From Caulobacteraceae bacterium (GTDB lineage: Bacteria; Pseudomonadota; Alphaproteobacteria; Caulobacterales; Caulobacteraceae), in NCBI GenBank assembly GCA_947475415.1, contig CANJLH010000002.1:124001-188000 (forward strand): 64,000 nt of DNA, given 5' to 3'. A program made the position numbers and the translations under genes. Positions 18,769 through 28,799 of this stretch are shown here, in pieces. The notes under the pieces are model-generated. The model was not told where the DNA came from, ran no database searches, and worked only from the letters and a program-made list of their open reading frames with translations. Numbering within the stretch: position 1 is the stretch's first letter; each line of letters opens with the position of its first letter.

Positions 18769-19989
18769 TCACCACGCCACCGGCAGCTTGCGCCGCCCCC
18801 AGAAGCCGAAATTGGGCACCCGCACCGTCTCGCCGTTCAGCCGCAGGTTCGGCATCCGACGGATCAGGGTGCGCAACGCCACGGCCATGTCCATGCGCGC
18901 CAGGTGCTGACCCACGCAGACGTGGGGTCCCGCCCCGAAGGTCATGTGCTTGCGGGCCTGGGCCAGAGGCCGATCGAGGCGGAAGCTGTCGGCGTCCTCG
19001 AACACCGAAGGATCGCGGTTGGCCGAGCCGTAGGACATCTGAACCTTGGCGTCCTGGGGGATATCCACACCGTGGCGGTGGAGCGGGCAGGCCGCCGTGC
19101 GCCACAAGCCCAGCCCCGGCGGATCGAACCTGAGCGACTCTTCGATGGCGATGGGGATCAGCCGGTCGGGCTCGGCCTTCACGGCCTCCCAGCGGCTACG
19201 ATCCTCCAACAGCCGCCAGATGCAGTTGGTGATCATGAAGGTCGAGGTCTCGTAGCCCCCCACCAGCAGCACATGCAGCAGCAGGAACATCTCGTGGCGG
19301 GTGAGTGGGCGGCCCATCACCTTTGCGCAAACCAGATCGGAAATGACGTCGTCCGACAGCACGGTTCCCACGTGCTCGGGCTTAGGTTCCTTGATTCCAG
19401 CCCGCTCAAGAGTTGCGAACCGCGCCTCGATATAGCCGGTGAAAAAGTCGTGGGCGGCCTCGAGATATTCCTGGTGCCGCTCGGGACTGTCGGCCATCCA
19501 TGCGGAGTTGAGCAGCCGGTCGGCATGGGTGCTCAGCACCTTGGGGTCCGCGTCAACGAAGCCGAAGATCACCGCGGCCACCCGCACTGGAAACGGCTCG
19601 GCGAAATCGTCATGCAGTTCGCCAGTGTCGCCCCTGGCCTGCATCGCCGCCACCAGTTCGTCGGCGAAACGCTCCGCGTAAGGTTCGTATTCCTTGAGCT
19701 TGCGGGGCATCAGCCTGAGCTGGAAGGTGTCGCGGAAGGCGATGTGCGACGGACCATCGTCGGTCATGGTCGCCGTCTCGCGGTAGGTCGGCGAGGCGCC
19801 CAGCTTGGCCGAGTAGTACCGGGTGTCGGTGGAGGCTTCGCGCACGTCCTCGTAGCGGAACAGGATGTGGTAGGGCACGTCCAGACCGTCAAAAAAACCG
19901 ACCGGACACTCGGCCCGCATCTTCGCATAGGTGGGAAATGGGTTCGCCATCACCTCTGGCGCGAGCGGATTATAGGGAATCTTGATCAT
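18769..19989 (-). CDS. Cytochrome P450
   Basis: 406-residue soluble bacterial P450. The heme-ligand loop FGAGPHVCVGQHLARMDM places the proximal cysteine at 358. The K-helix ExxR is in EESLRFDPP. The I-helix reads LVGGYETST in place of A/G-G-x-D/E-T, with an intact acid-Thr pair. There is no membrane anchor, so it needs a ferredoxin partner, none of which is nearby. The likely substrate class (fatty acid, terpenoid or steroid) cannot be told from sequence. It forms an apparent two-gene operon with the thioesterase and separates holA from parB, which I remember as near neighbours in Caulobacter. Confidence 0.93.
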   Translation of the reverse strand: MIKIPYNPLAPEVMANPFPTYAKMRAECPVGFFDGLDVPYHILFRYEDVREASTDTRYYSAKLGASPTYRETATMTDDGPSHIAFRDTFQLRLMPRKLKEYEPYAERFADELVAAMQARGDTGELHDDFAEPFPVRVAAVIFGFVDADPKVLSTHADRLLNSAWMADSPERHQEYLEAAHDFFTGYIEARFATLERAGIKEPKPEHVGTVLSDDVISDLVCAKVMGRPLTRHEMFLLLHVLLVGGYETSTFMITNCIWRLLEDRSRWEAVKAEPDRLIPIAIEESLRFDPPGLGLWRTAACPLHRHGVDIPQDAKVQMSYGSANRDPSVFEDADSFRLDRPLAQARKHMTFGAGPHVCVGQHLARMDMAVALRTLIRRMPNLRLNGETVRVPNFGFWGRRKLPVAW

Positions 19990-20033
19990 GGAGCGCAGTT
20001 CACGCCTCAGTCCAGCCCTGCGTCAAGCCCCGA

Positions 20034-20891
20034 TCAGGTCCTGGTCAGACGCCGGCACAGATCGTCGAGCTGCTCTAGGGTCTCGTAGCGGACCTTCAGT
20101 TCGCCCTTGCCGCCCTTGTCGCTGATCTCCACCACAAGGCCCAGCACTTCGGCGAGGTCATTCTCCAGCGCGGCGGTGTCTGCATCCTTGCCGCCGGCGC
20201 GGCTCGGCTTTGGGGCCTTCCCAGCGGCCTCCCGCGCCAGGGATTCGGCCTCCCGGACATTGAGGCTGGCTGCAACGATCCGTTCCGCCAGCGCCTGCGG
20301 GTCCGGAGCGGCGGCGACGGCGCGGGCGTGGCCAGCGGTCAGCCGGCCGCTCAGGACGTGCTCACGTACGCTTTGCGGCAGCTGCAACAGGCGAAGCGTG
20401 TTGGCGATATGGCTGCGGCTCTTGCCCACGGCGTCGGCGACCGCGGCCTGGGTATGGCCGAAGCGCTCGATCAAGGTCTGGTAGGCCTGGGCTTCGTCCA
20501 GGGCGTTGAGGTCCTCCCGCTGCACATTCTCGACAATGCCGATCTCGAGAACCTGACGGTCGTCGAGTTCACGCACCAGGGCGGGTATGGCTGCAAGTCC
20601 CGCGGCGCCCGCCGCGCGCCAGCGCCGCTCGCCGGCGACGATCTGATAGCGGCCGGCGCCCAATGGCCTCACCAGGATCGGTTGCAGCAACCCTTGCTCG
20701 CGAATCGAAGCCGCCAAGGCTTCGAGTTCGGGCGCAGCGATGGATCGGCGCGGTTGATCGGGATTGGGCTCGATCTGGCTGAGTTCTATTTCCGACGCGC
20801 CTCGTCCCGGACCCGCGTCGGCCAGGGCCGGATCCACCTCATCCAGCAGGGCCGAAAGGCCCCGGCCCAGTCCTCGCCGCTGTTCCGCCAT
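20034..20891 (-). CDS. parB: Chromosome partitioning protein ParB
   Basis: 285-residue ParB CTPase that loads at parS, spreads as a sliding clamp and tethers the origin region for segregation. It starts MAEQRRGLGRGLSALLDEV, as family members do. The CTP-binding segment contains GERRWRAAGAAG, and the helix-turn-helix reads TQAAVADAVGKSRSHIANTLRLLQL. The C-terminal dimerisation domain ends LEQLDDLCRRLTRT. The ATG at 20891 has GAGGAG upstream; the GTG directly before it would add one residue. It lies 12 bp after the parA stop. Cognate parS sites are at 24252, 26638 and probably 28285. Confidence 0.97.
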   Translation of the reverse strand: MAEQRRGLGRGLSALLDEVDPALADAGPGRGASEIELSQIEPNPDQPRRSIAAPELEALAASIREQGLLQPILVRPLGAGRYQIVAGERRWRAAGAAGLAAIPALVRELDDRQVLEIGIVENVQREDLNALDEAQAYQTLIERFGHTQAAVADAVGKSRSHIANTLRLLQLPQSVREHVLSGRLTAGHARAVAAAPDPQALAERIVAASLNVREAESLAREAAGKAPKPSRAGGKDADTAALENDLAEVLGLVVEISDKGGKGELKVRYETLEQLDDLCRRLTRT

Positions 20892-20903
20892 CACCCCAGC
20901 TCC

Positions 20904-21716
20904 TCACGCCACCTGGGCGCGGCGGTCGCGTTCACGCACGACGACCTCACGAGCCAGTTTCAGATAAGCCTGGCTGCCAGCGCACTTCAGGTCATAGACC
21001 AGCGCAGGCTTGCCGAAGGATGGCGCCTCGGAGACCCGCACGTTGCGCGGGATCACCGTCTCATACACCGCCGGTCCGAAGTGCTCGCGCACGTCTCGGG
21101 CCACCTGTTCGGACAGGCTGTTGCGCCGGTCGTACATGGTCAGCACCACCCCCTGTATTTCCAGCGACGGATTCAGGCTGCCCCGCACCAGATCCACCGT
21201 GCGCATCAGCTGGGTGAGGCCCTCCAGCGCGAAAAACTCGCATTGCAGCGGCACCAGCACGGCATCGGCGGCGGACATGGCGTTGACGGTCAGCAGGTTC
21301 AGCGACGGGGGGCAATCGATCAGGATGTAACTATAGGCGCCGGATTCGCGGATCGGCCGAATCGCATCGCGTAACCGGAAGGAACGGCGAGGCGCATTGG
21401 CCAGCTCCAGCTCCGCGCCGGACAGGTCCGCGTCGCCGGGGATCAGGTCAAGGCCGGGCAGACCGGTTTTCACCGCAGCCTCGATCATGGGGTGACCGCC
21501 GATGATCACGTCATACAGGGTGGTCTTCCGCTTCGCACGCCCGACGCCCAGTCCAGTGGACGCATTGCCTTGGGGATCGGAATCCACCAGCAGCACCCGC
21601 TCGCCCACCGCCGCCAGGGCGGTGCCTAGGTTAATGGCGGTGGTGGTCTTACCCACACCGCCCTTCTGATTGGCGACGGCCAGGACGCGCAGGCCCGACT
21701 TGGCTCTACTGCTCAC
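20904..21716 (-). CDS. parA: Chromosome partitioning ATPase ParA
   Basis: 270-residue deviant-Walker ATPase that moves ParB-parS complexes poleward. The Walker A is KGGVGKTTTAINLG near the N-terminus. The A' motif region is LLVDSDPQGNAS and the Walker B region YILIDCPPSLNLLTVNA. The GTG at 21716 is the only usable start before RVLAVANQKGG; it overlaps the rsmG 3' end by 11 bp, so translation is likely coupled. The gene order mnmG-rsmG-parA-parB is the classic origin-linked arrangement. Confidence 0.97.
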   Translation of the reverse strand: MSSRAKSGLRVLAVANQKGGVGKTTTAINLGTALAAVGERVLLVDSDPQGNASTGLGVGRAKRKTTLYDVIIGGHPMIEAAVKTGLPGLDLIPGDADLSGAELELANAPRRSFRLRDAIRPIRESGAYSYILIDCPPSLNLLTVNAMSAADAVLVPLQCEFFALEGLTQLMRTVDLVRGSLNPSLEIQGVVLTMYDRRNSLSEQVARDVREHFGPAVYETVIPRNVRVSEAPSFGKPALVYDLKCAGSQAYLKLAREVVVRERDRRAQVA

Positions 21717-22338
21717 GGCGCAACCCTTTCACCCGAACGATCCTCCCCCTGGCGTCACTCTGACTCGGTAAGAGTTCCGCCTCGAAACCCCAATATCTTG
21801 TAGCTTCTTTTAGTTCTGACGCAACATCTTGTCCCTTAAGGAACAGACCCGTGGCCTTGCGCCGCAGATAGGGAGCCGCATAGCCAAGCAGCCGGTTCAT
21901 CGGGGCGCAGGCGCGGGCGGTGACCACATCCACCTCCAGGGCGAGGTCCTCGGCCCGGGCGTTATGCACCGTGGCCGGCAGGTTAAGCGCCTCCGTGACA
22001 GTCTGCAGGAACCGACAGCGCTTGGCGAGACTATCGATGAGGTCGACGTGGAAGCCAGCCCGGCCCTTGCCGAGGACGGCCAGAATGATCCCTGGTAGTC
22101 CCGCGCCGGCGCCCAGGTCGGCCCAGCGCAGGGCCTGGGGCTCGAGCGGTAGCAGTTGAGCGGAGTCCCAGGCGTGACGCGACCAGAACACCGGCAAGGT
22201 CGCCGGCCCCACCAGGTTCATGACCGCATTGGTCTCGGTCAGTAGCGACAGGTAACGGTCCAGATCGGCCATCTGGACTTCTGTCGCCTGGGCCGCTGCG
22301 GCGAATCCCGCCCGGTCAAGCAGCGCGGCGTCGGACAT
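21706..22338 (-). CDS. rsmG: 16S rRNA (guanine-N7) methyltransferase RsmG (GidB)
   Basis: 210-residue SAM methyltransferase that modifies G527 (E. coli numbering) of 16S rRNA. The SAM-binding motif is [19 protein letters not shown], followed by [21 protein letters not shown] and the catalytic region [21 protein letters not shown]. It overlaps the 3' end of mnmG by 23 bp and the 5' end of parA by 11 bp, showing a compact operon. Loss of this enzyme gives low-level streptomycin resistance in other bacteria. Confidence 0.95.
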   Translation of the reverse strand: MSDAALLDRAGFAAAAQATEVQMADLDRYLSLLTETNAVMNLVGPATLPVFWSRHAWDSAQLLPLEPQALRWADLGAGAGLPGIILAVLGKGRAGFHVDLIDSLAKRCRFLQTVTEALNLPATVHNARAEDLALEVDVVTARACAPMNRLLGYAAPYLRRKATGLFLKGQDVASELKEATRYWGFEAELLPSQSDARGRIVRVKGLRREQ

Positions 22339-24166
22339 GGGCCAGTAGCGCCGTCAGCGCGCCAGGTGTGACGCCTTCGATCCGCCCGGCCTGGCCCAGC
22401 GTCAGTGGCCGAACGGCCGAGAGCTTCTCACGCACCTCGTTTGAGAGCCCGCCTACGGCGGCATAGTCCAGGTCCGGCCGGATCGCCAGATCCTCGTCCT
22501 TGCGGAAAGCCGCGGCGTCCGCCGCCTGGCGGTCCAGATAACCGGCATAGGACGCATCGATCTCCACCTGCTCGCGCACGTCCGCTGACCAATCGGCCAG
22601 TTCCGGCCAAAGGCCGGAGAGATCCTCGAAGCTGATGGTGGGATAGGCGAGCAGTTGCGCGAGGTCACGGCGCTGTCCATCCGCCTTTACCGGCAGGCCG
22701 GCCTTGGCGGCCTGGGCCGGCGTTAGGGTGAGTTCCGCCGATCGGGCGCGGGCGCTGGCCAACCGCACCGCCTTGGCCTGGTAGCTGCGGGTCCGCTCGG
22801 GGCCCACGCAGCCCAGTTCAACGCCGCGCGCGGTGAGTCGCTGGTCAGCGTTGTCGGCGCGCAGGATCAGCCTGAATTCGGCGCGGCTGGTGAACATCCT
22901 ATAGGGCTCGGTCACACCGCGGGTGACCAGGTCATCGATCAGGACCCCGATGTAAGCCTCGTCTCGGGCGAGCGCAGCCGGTTCGGCGCCGGACGCGGCG
23001 CGGGCGGCGTTCAGCCCGGCCATAAGCCCCTGGGCGGCGGCCTCTTCATATCCCGTCGTGCCGTTGATCTGGCCAGCCAGATAGAGTCCCGCCAGTCGCT
23101 TGACCTCCAAGGTGGGATAGAGTTCTCGCGGATCCACATAGTCATATTCGATGGCGTAGCCGTAGCGACGCACCGATACGTTCTCGAGCCCGGGGATGGT
23201 GCGCAGGAACAGATCCTGAGTTTCTTGTGAAACCGAGGTGGAGACTCCGTTGGGATAAACGGTGTCATCATCCAGGCCTTCGGGTTCCAGAAAGATCTGG
23301 TGGCTGGTCTTGTCGGCGAACCGCACCACCTTGTCCTCGATCGAGGGGCAGTAGCGCGGGCCACGACCACTGACCCGTCCGCCATAAACCGCCGATTCCG
23401 TCAGGCGCTCGGCGATGATCCGATGGGTTTCTTCCGTGGTGTGAGTGATGCCGCAGGCGATCTGAGGCGTCGTGATAGACGCTGTCAGGAATGAGAACGG
23501 GACGGGGGTCACATCGGCGGATTGCATCTCCAGCCGATCCCAGGCGATTGTGCTCCCGACGAGGCGCGCCGGCGTCCCGGTTTTCAGCCGACCCATGCGC
23601 AGGCCGAGTCCATAAAGTCGATCGGCCAGGCCGATCGCTGGCGCGTCGCCGACGCGGCCAGCGGGAATGCGCAGTTCGCCCTGATGGATCACGCCTTTAA
23701 GGAAAGTGCCGGTGGTCAGCACCACACGTTCGGCGGCGTAGCGCACGCCAGCCGCGGTTTCGACGCCGATGACCCTTTCACCGTCGAGCAGGAGATCTTC
23801 CACCGCAGCGGCGGCGATGGTCAGATTGGGCGTCATCGCCAGCTCGGCCTGCATTGCCTCCCGATAAAGTAGCCGGTCGATTTGGGCGCGGGGGCCGCGC
23901 ACCGCCGCACCCTTGGATCGGTTTAGGAGCCGGAACTGAATGCCGGCCCGGTCGGCCAGGCGTCCCATCAGCCCATCGAGCGCATCGATCTCGCGCACGA
24001 GATGTCCCTTTCCGAGGCCGCCAATGGCCGGGTTGCAGGACATCTCTCCGATGGTGGCCAACTTATGGGTCAGCAGTAGGGTGCGCGCGCCGAAGCGGGC
24101 CGCGGCCGCCGCAGCCTCACATCCGGCGTGTCCGCCGCCGATGACGATAACGTCCCAGGTGTCCAA
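22316..24166 (-). CDS. mnmG: tRNA uridine-5-carboxymethylaminomethyl modification enzyme MnmG (GidA)
   Basis: 616-residue FAD enzyme that works with MnmE to modify wobble U34 of tRNAs. The FAD-binding N-terminus is [44 protein letters not shown] follows. The C-terminal helical domain includes [12 protein letters not shown]. The TTG at 24166 is preferred: AGGA lies 7 nt upstream and the protein then starts at the conserved [12 protein letters not shown] longer frame from a GTG at 24268 would encode FHVKHH from within parS, and its extra 34 residues look non-coding. The chosen start leaves 102 bp to mnmE, containing parS. Confidence 0.9.
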   Translation of the reverse strand: MDTWDVIVIGGGHAGCEAAAAAARFGARTLLLTHKLATIGEMSCNPAIGGLGKGHLVREIDALDGLMGRLADRAGIQFRLLNRSKGAAVRGPRAQIDRLLYREAMQAELAMTPNLTIAAAAVEDLLLDGERVIGVETAAGVRYAAERVVLTTGTFLKGVIHQGELRIPAGRVGDAPAIGLADRLYGLGLRMGRLKTGTPARLVGSTIAWDRLEMQSADVTPVPFSFLTASITTPQIACGITHTTEETHRIIAERLTESAVYGGRVSGRGPRYCPSIEDKVVRFADKTSHQIFLEPEGLDDDTVYPNGVSTSVSQETQDLFLRTIPGLENVSVRRYGYAIEYDYVDPRELYPTLEVKRLAGLYLAGQINGTTGYEEAAAQGLMAGLNAARAASGAEPAALARDEAYIGVLIDDLVTRGVTEPYRMFTSRAEFRLILRADNADQRLTARGVELGCVGPERTRSYQAKAVRLASARARSAELTLTPAQAAKAGLPVKADGQRRDLAQLLAYPTISFEDLSGLWPELADWSADVREQVEIDASYAGYLDRQAADAAAFRKDEDLAIRPDLDYAAVGGLSNEVREKLSAVRPLTLGQAGRIEGVTPGALTALLAHVRRRAA

Positions 24167-24251
24167 TTGCTGATCCTGCTGGCGGTCCTCGGACCGCGGC
24201 CAGGTCCTATACGCGATCGGGGAGCTGCGGTCACCCGCCGCCGCAGAGTGA

Positions 24252-24267
24252 TGTTTCACGTGAAACA
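24252..24267. other. parS: parS centromere site 1
   Basis: TGTTTCACGTGAAACA is a perfect 16-bp palindrome, identical to the universal bacterial ParB-binding consensus. It lies two bases from the mnmE stop, in the mnmE-mnmG gap, about 6.8 kb from the proposed origin and 3.4 kb from parB. Confidence 0.97.
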
Positions 24268-24268
24268 C

Positions 24269-25603
24269 TCATTTTCCGATACAGAAGGTCGCGAAAATCT
24301 GTTCCAGCACCGCCTCGGGGTCGATCCGCCCGGTGATGCGATCCAAAGCGCGCGCCGCCAGGCGCACGTCCTCGGCCGCCAACTCGGGCTCTTTCGCGGT
24401 CAATGCGTGAGTCAACCGCTCAAGCGCTTCGTTAAGATGATCCCGATGCCGCATCCGAGTCGCCACATTGGACTCTGTACCGCTAAGGGCCGTGATGACC
24501 CTTTTCGTGAGGAAATCCCGCAGCGCCTTAACGTCCTCCTCCGTATGGGCTGAAAGCGCAATGGTTTCCCAACCGCGATTACTCCCCGCCACTCGCAATT
24601 CCTGGCCTGCCCCACCTTCGCCCAGATCGCGTTTGGTCAGCAGACAGATATCACCCGGCCGCAATTCCACCGGGACAGATGGCGCGCTGTCCTCCGCGCC
24701 GTCCACGAGCCATAGACGCAGGTCGGCCTCCGCCGCCCAGCCACGCGCCCGGCGAACACCCTCCGCCTCAATCTCATCCGTCGCCTCGCGAAGACCAGCT
24801 GTGTCAGCAAGCAAGACCTTGAAGCCACCCAGACCCAGGGGCTGCTCGATGATATCTCGGGTTGTTCCCGGCGTCGGCGTTACGATGGCCGCTTGGCGAC
24901 CAACCAAGGCGTTCAGCAACGTGCTCTTGCCTGCATTGGGAGCTCCAATCAACGCGATGCGAAACCCGCTTCGCACCCGCTCCCCGAGCTCGGCGCCGGT
25001 CACTGCAGCCTCCAGATCCGCAATGAGGCGCACCAAGATCGGTTCGGCGCGGGCGGCGACATCCCGAGGAACTTCCTCGTCTGGGAAATCCACCGCCGCC
25101 TCGAAAACCGTCAGAGCCCCCACCAGGGCCTGACGCCATGTCGATTGTGCTCGCGACAGGGCGCCCTCCACCTGGGCCAGGGCTTGGCGGCGCTGCGCCT
25201 CCGTTTCGGCGTCAATGAGATCGGCGACCCCCTCGGCTTGAGCCAGGTCGAGCTTTCCATTCTCAAAGGCGCGGCGACTAAACTCGCCCGGTTCAGCGAG
25301 CCGAAGCCCCAGTCCGCACAACCGCTCTGTCACTCGATTGAGCACGGCCTGGCTTCCATGGACGTGGAGCTCAGCCATATCCTCACCGGTGTAGCTGCCC
25401 GGACCCGGAAACCAGAGCACCAGGGCGCGGTCGATGGGTGCGCGATCTTCGTCAAAAAGCGTGCGCAGACTGGCGCGCCGGGCCGCGGGCAACCGGCCCG
25501 CTAGCGCCAACACCGCCGCGGCCGAGCCCGGCCCCGACAGCCGAATGACCGCCACCGCGGCGCGGCCAGCGCCGCTGGCGGCCGCAAAAATCGTATCGGT
25601 CAT
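24269..25603 (-). CDS. mnmE: tRNA modification GTPase MnmE (TrmE)
   Basis: 444-residue GTPase partner of MnmG. The N-terminal formyl-THF-binding domain begins [24 protein letters not shown]. The helical domain holds an inserted G-domain with GAPNAGKST (P-loop), TPGTTRDI (G2), DTAGLR (G3) and LTKRDL (G4). The C-terminus is the canonical CIGK box. The ATG at 25603 overlaps the DUF6489 stop in ATGA (25600-25603), indicating coupling. The earlier upstream frame overlaps that gene and is rejected. Confidence 0.96.
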   Translation of the reverse strand: MTDTIFAAASGAGRAAVAVIRLSGPGSAAAVLALAGRLPAARRASLRTLFDEDRAPIDRALVLWFPGPGSYTGEDMAELHVHGSQAVLNRVTERLCGLGLRLAEPGEFSRRAFENGKLDLAQAEGVADLIDAETEAQRRQALAQVEGALSRAQSTWRQALVGALTVFEAAVDFPDEEVPRDVAARAEPILVRLIADLEAAVTGAELGERVRSGFRIALIGAPNAGKSTLLNALVGRQAAIVTPTPGTTRDIIEQPLGLGGFKVLLADTAGLREATDEIEAEGVRRARGWAAEADLRLWLVDGAEDSAPSVPVELRPGDICLLTKRDLGEGGAGQELRVAGSNRGWETIALSAHTEEDVKALRDFLTKRVITALSGTESNVATRMRHRDHLNEALERLTHALTAKEPELAAEDVRLAARALDRITGRIDPEAVLEQIFATFCIGK

Positions 25604-25842
25604 TCGCCGGACTTGGCGCCCTTCAAGCCGGCTTCCATCAGCCGGCGGAACTGGTCCTGGGCCCCTTGTCCAAAACTGGTCCATGTTTTGATGAGCTCTT
25701 CGGGCTGCAACAGCGCCATGTTGGCCGCGACCTTTGACTGCATCTCGCTTACGATCTGCTCGTTAAGGGGGGTCAGATCCGGAAGGCCGAGAAACCGGCG
25801 CGCTTCCTCGGGTGTGCAGTCGACCTCGATCGTGACTTTCAT
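25600..25842 (-). CDS. DUF6489 family small protein
   Basis: 80 residues from the ATG at 25842, preceded by AGGAGA at an ideal distance. It reads [20 protein letters not shown] then [19 protein letters not shown] and ends with a Met/Gln-rich amphipathic tail ([21 protein letters not shown]). This matches the small alphaproteobacterial DUF6489 family, often found upstream of mnmE. No domain with known function is present. It is coupled to mnmE through an ATGA overlap and divergent from the dienelactone hydrolase. Confidence 0.85.
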   Translation of the reverse strand: MKVTIEVDCTPEEARRFLGLPDLTPLNEQIVSEMQSKVAANMALLQPEELIKTWTSFGQGAQDQFRRLMEAGLKGAKSGE

Positions 25843-25930
25843 GAAGAATCTCCTGTCCTGCGCGATAGCATATGGCCGTGGCGCACGCCCTTGCGCTAGT
25901 AGGCCTGAGCGACAATCACGGGAGCGCGCC

Positions 25931-26626
25931 ATGGGCGAGACGATCACGATCAAGACAAGCGATGGAAGTTTTTCGGCCTATGTGGCCCGCCCGGCCGCGG
26001 CAAAGGCGCCGGCGGTGGTGGTGATCCAGGAGATTTTCGGCGTCAATGCGGTCATGCGCGAAATAACCGACGGCTTGGCCGGCCAGGGCTACCTCGCCGT
26101 TTGTCCAGACCTATTCTGGCGCATCGAACCGGGCATAGACATCACCGACAAGAGCGAAGCGGAATGGAAGCGGGCTTTTGAGCTGTTCAACGCCTTTGAT
26201 GTGGACAAGGGACTCGATGACCTGGCCGCAACGATCGCTCAGGTCCGGGCCGATCCTGGTTGCAGCGGCAAGGTTGGCGATGTTGGCTTCTGCCTCGGCG
26301 GGCTGCTGGCGTTTTTGTGCGCCACGCGGACCGATGCCGACGCCAGCGTGTCTTATTACGGGGTTGGCATTGAAGGTAAGACGGATGAGGCGGCTGGCCT
26401 GAAGGGTCCGGTGCTTCTGCACATCGCCGAGGAGGACGGCTTCGTGCCCAAGGCGGCCCAGGCCCAGATTATTGACGCGCTGCGGGGAAATCCGAAGGTC
26501 ACCATCCACACCTACCCTGGCCGCGACCACGCCTTCGCCCGACCCGGCGGCGAACATTACCATGCTGGTGATGCGCAGACTGCGGGCGAACGCAGCCTGT
26601 CGTTCCTCAAGGCGAACCTGGGTTAA
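25931..26626 (+). CDS. Dienelactone hydrolase family protein (cytoplasmic)
   Basis: 231 residues from the ATG at 25931 (GGGAGCG upstream). The triad is Cys in VGFCLGGLLAF, Asp in HIAEEDGFVP and His in YPGRDHAFARPGG. EIFGVNAVMREITDGLAGQGY is the typical family segment. There is no leader, so it is cytosolic. It is paralogous to the secreted, frameshifted copy at 4789, but this copy is intact. The natural substrate is unknown; the family includes carboxymethylenebutenolidase and many esterases. It lies between the mnmE operon and rho, next to parS site 2. Confidence 0.9.
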   Translation: MGETITIKTSDGSFSAYVARPAAAKAPAVVVIQEIFGVNAVMREITDGLAGQGYLAVCPDLFWRIEPGIDITDKSEAEWKRAFELFNAFDVDKGLDDLAATIAQVRADPGCSGKVGDVGFCLGGLLAFLCATRTDADASVSYYGVGIEGKTDEAAGLKGPVLLHIAEEDGFVPKAAQAQIIDALRGNPKVTIHTYPGRDHAFARPGGEHYHAGDAQTAGERSLSFLKANLG

Positions 26627-26637
26627 GCCACCGCCGG

Positions 26638-26653
26638 TGTTTCACGTGAAACA
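26638..26653. other. parS: parS centromere site 2
   Basis: A second perfect TGTTTCACGTGAAACA, extended by flanking CCGG on both sides. It lies in the 38-bp convergent gap between the dienelactone hydrolase and rho, about 4.4 kb from the proposed origin. Confidence 0.97.
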
Positions 26654-26664
26654 CCGGCGCCGCC

Positions 26665-28056
26665 TCAGGTGTTCATCGACTGGAAGAAGTCGTCGTTGTT
26701 CTTCGACTGGCGAAGCTTGTCCAATAGGAACTCGATCGCGTCCTGAGCGCCCATGGGCGCCAGGATCCGGCGCAGCACGTGGGTTTTCGCCAACTGGTCC
26801 TTGGGGGTGATGAGTTCTTCCTTGCGGGTGCCGGACTTCAGGATGTCGATAGCCGGGTAGACCCGCTTGTCGGCGACCTTGCGGTCAAGGACGATTTCCG
26901 AATTGCCGGTGCCCTTGAACTCTTCGAAGATCACCTCATCCATCCGGCTGCCTGTGTCGATCAGGGCGGTTGAGATGATGGTGAGCGAGCCGCCCTCCTC
27001 CACGTTCCGTGCCGCGCCGAAGAACCGCTTGGGTCGTTGCAGGGCGTTGGCGTCGACACCGCCGGTCAGAACCTTGCCCGATGACGGCACCACGGTGTTG
27101 TAGGCCCGACCCAGCCGGGTGATGTTGTCCAGCAGGATCACCACGTCGCGCTTGTGTTCAACTAGGCGCTTCGCCTTCTCGATCACCATTTCAGCCACTT
27201 GCACGTGCCGGGTCGCCGGTTCGTCGAAGGTGGACGAAATCACCTCGCCGCGCACGGTGCGCTGCATATCGGTGACCTCCTCCGGGCGCTCATCCACCAG
27301 CAGGACGATCAGGTAACATTCCGGATGGTTGGCTGCGATCGCCTTGGCGATGTTCTGCATCATGATCGTTTTACCAACCCGCGGCGGGGCGACGATCAGG
27401 CAGCGCTGGCCCTTGCCGAGCGGCGAAACGATGTCGATCACCCGACCTGAACGGTCTTTCAGCGTCGGGTCATCGATCTCCATACGCAGCCGCTCATCCG
27501 GATAAAGCGGGGTCAGGTTGTCGAACAGCACCTTATGGCGAACGTTCTCCGGGTTTTCGAAATTGATCTGGTCGACCTTCACCAGCGCGAAATAACGCTC
27601 GCCCTCCCGGGGAGCGCGGATGGCGCCATCCACCGTGTCCCCGGTGCGCAGGCCGAACTTCCGAATTTGCGAGGGCGAAACATAGATATCGTCGGGACCT
27701 GGCAGGTAATTGGCCTCCGGGCTGCGCAGGAACCCAAAACCGTCGGGCAGCACCTCCATGGTGCCGGAGCCGGAGATTTCCACGCCCTCCTCGGCCAACA
27801 CCTTGAGGATCGCGAACATCATGTCCTGCTTGCGCATGGAGTTGGCGTTCTCGATCTCCAGGGTCTCGGCGAAGGACAAGAGATCGGCCGGAGACTTGTC
27901 CTTCAGTTCCTGCAGCGACATGCGCGTCAGACCCATGGAAGCGATCGCCGCCGAGAGCTCAGACGGGTCGTCAGCGCCCTCCATGACAGCGTCGACGTCA
28001 TCACCATTGGCTTCGACAGGATCGGCAGGGGTTTCGTCAGTCATCGGAATGCTCAT
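26665..28056 (-). CDS. rho: Transcription termination factor Rho
   Basis: 463-residue hexameric RNA helicase. The N-terminal helix bundle is preceded by an acidic extension ([20 protein letters not shown]). The primary RNA-binding cold-shock-like domain contains [27 protein letters not shown]. The P-loop is APPRVGKT, Walker [12 protein letters not shown], and the R-loop/Q-loop region is [20 protein letters not shown]. The start at 28056 (MSIPMTDE) is chosen; the ATG at 28044 is possible, and the much longer upstream frame is unlikely. Rho dependence fits the scarcity of strong intrinsic terminators in this window. Confidence 0.96.
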   Translation of the reverse strand: MSIPMTDETPADPVEANGDDVDAVMEGADDPSELSAAIASMGLTRMSLQELKDKSPADLLSFAETLEIENANSMRKQDMMFAILKVLAEEGVEISGSGTMEVLPDGFGFLRSPEANYLPGPDDIYVSPSQIRKFGLRTGDTVDGAIRAPREGERYFALVKVDQINFENPENVRHKVLFDNLTPLYPDERLRMEIDDPTLKDRSGRVIDIVSPLGKGQRCLIVAPPRVGKTIMMQNIAKAIAANHPECYLIVLLVDERPEEVTDMQRTVRGEVISSTFDEPATRHVQVAEMVIEKAKRLVEHKRDVVILLDNITRLGRAYNTVVPSSGKVLTGGVDANALQRPKRFFGAARNVEEGGSLTIISTALIDTGSRMDEVIFEEFKGTGNSEIVLDRKVADKRVYPAIDILKSGTRKEELITPKDQLAKTHVLRRILAPMGAQDAIEFLLDKLRQSKNNDDFFQSMNT

Positions 28057-28284
28057 GAACAGTGCTGGCGCCCGCAGTGGCGTCAGGACGCAACTCGGGC
28101 GGGGGCGGATCAGCGGTTTCGCGGCGCAAGGCCGCTTTGGTTTGGGAGCCGACCGCAGCAGCATAGGCGCGCGGGTCGGCGAAAAGGCGGGACGCAAGCC
28201 GTGACCTGCGCTGGCGTAGCCCAACCACAGACAGCCTCGGGGGTCAAGCGCGCTCATCGGCTCTCCGCCATCAGCCGAAGGGCG

Positions 28285-28300
28285 CGTTTCCCGTGAAAGA
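28285..28300. other. Degenerate parS-like site
   Basis: CGTTTCCCGTGAAAGA matches the parS consensus at 13 of 16 positions. It lies between the rho start and the hemJ stop, 2.6-2.8 kb from the proposed origin. Caulobacter carries several imperfect parS sites in this neighbourhood, so ParB binding is plausible but weaker than at the perfect sites. Confidence 0.5.
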
Positions 28301-28328
28301 CATTGGGTTTCGGGCGGTTAGAGCCCCC

Positions 28329-28799
28329 CTATCCGCCAAACTCCGTGGTCACCGCGACGACCATCACGATGGCCGCCAGGAAAGGCAATTCGTTCATCCG
28401 CCGCCAATACCGTTCGGAGTGGGTGTTGCGCCCCTCGGCGAACGCCTTGCGTGCTAGCCCAAGGTAATGATGCCAGCCTGTCATGAAGGTGATCCCGCCA
28501 AGTTTCGTCAGCATCCAGGGGGTGGTCAGAAAACCCCATCCTCGGGCCTTTCCGTCAAATAGGATCAACCAGACACCGAACACGAAGGCTGCGATCATCC
28601 CGGCATTCATGATGATCCGATAGAGACCAAGCTCCATCTTCTGGAAGGTCAGATCCATCTCCGAACCCGGCTGGGCGCGGGTGTGATAGGCGAACAGGCG
28701 CGGCAGGTACATGAGGCCCGCCATCCAGGCGATAACGGACAGGATGTGCAGGGCGCGAAGCAGATCGTAGCTCAATCCTGTCTCCCCTTCAGGGCGCAT
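28329..28799 (-). CDS. hemJ: Protoporphyrinogen IX oxidase HemJ
   Basis: 156-residue integral membrane protein of the HemJ/UPF0093 family, which oxidises protoporphyrinogen IX to protoporphyrin IX. The heme-binding His is in LLRALHILSVIAWMAG then LMYLPRLFAYH. A later helix carries GWHHYLGLARKAFAEG. About four membrane segments are visible. The ATG at 28799 overlaps the hemH 3' end by 28 bp. Together with hemH and hemE this forms a heme operon reading away from the origin. Confidence 0.88.
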   Translation of the reverse strand: MRPEGETGLSYDLLRALHILSVIAWMAGLMYLPRLFAYHTRAQPGSEMDLTFQKMELGLYRIIMNAGMIAAFVFGVWLILFDGKARGWGFLTTPWMLTKLGGITFMTGWHHYLGLARKAFAEGRNTHSERYWRRMNELPFLAAIVMVVAVTTEFGG

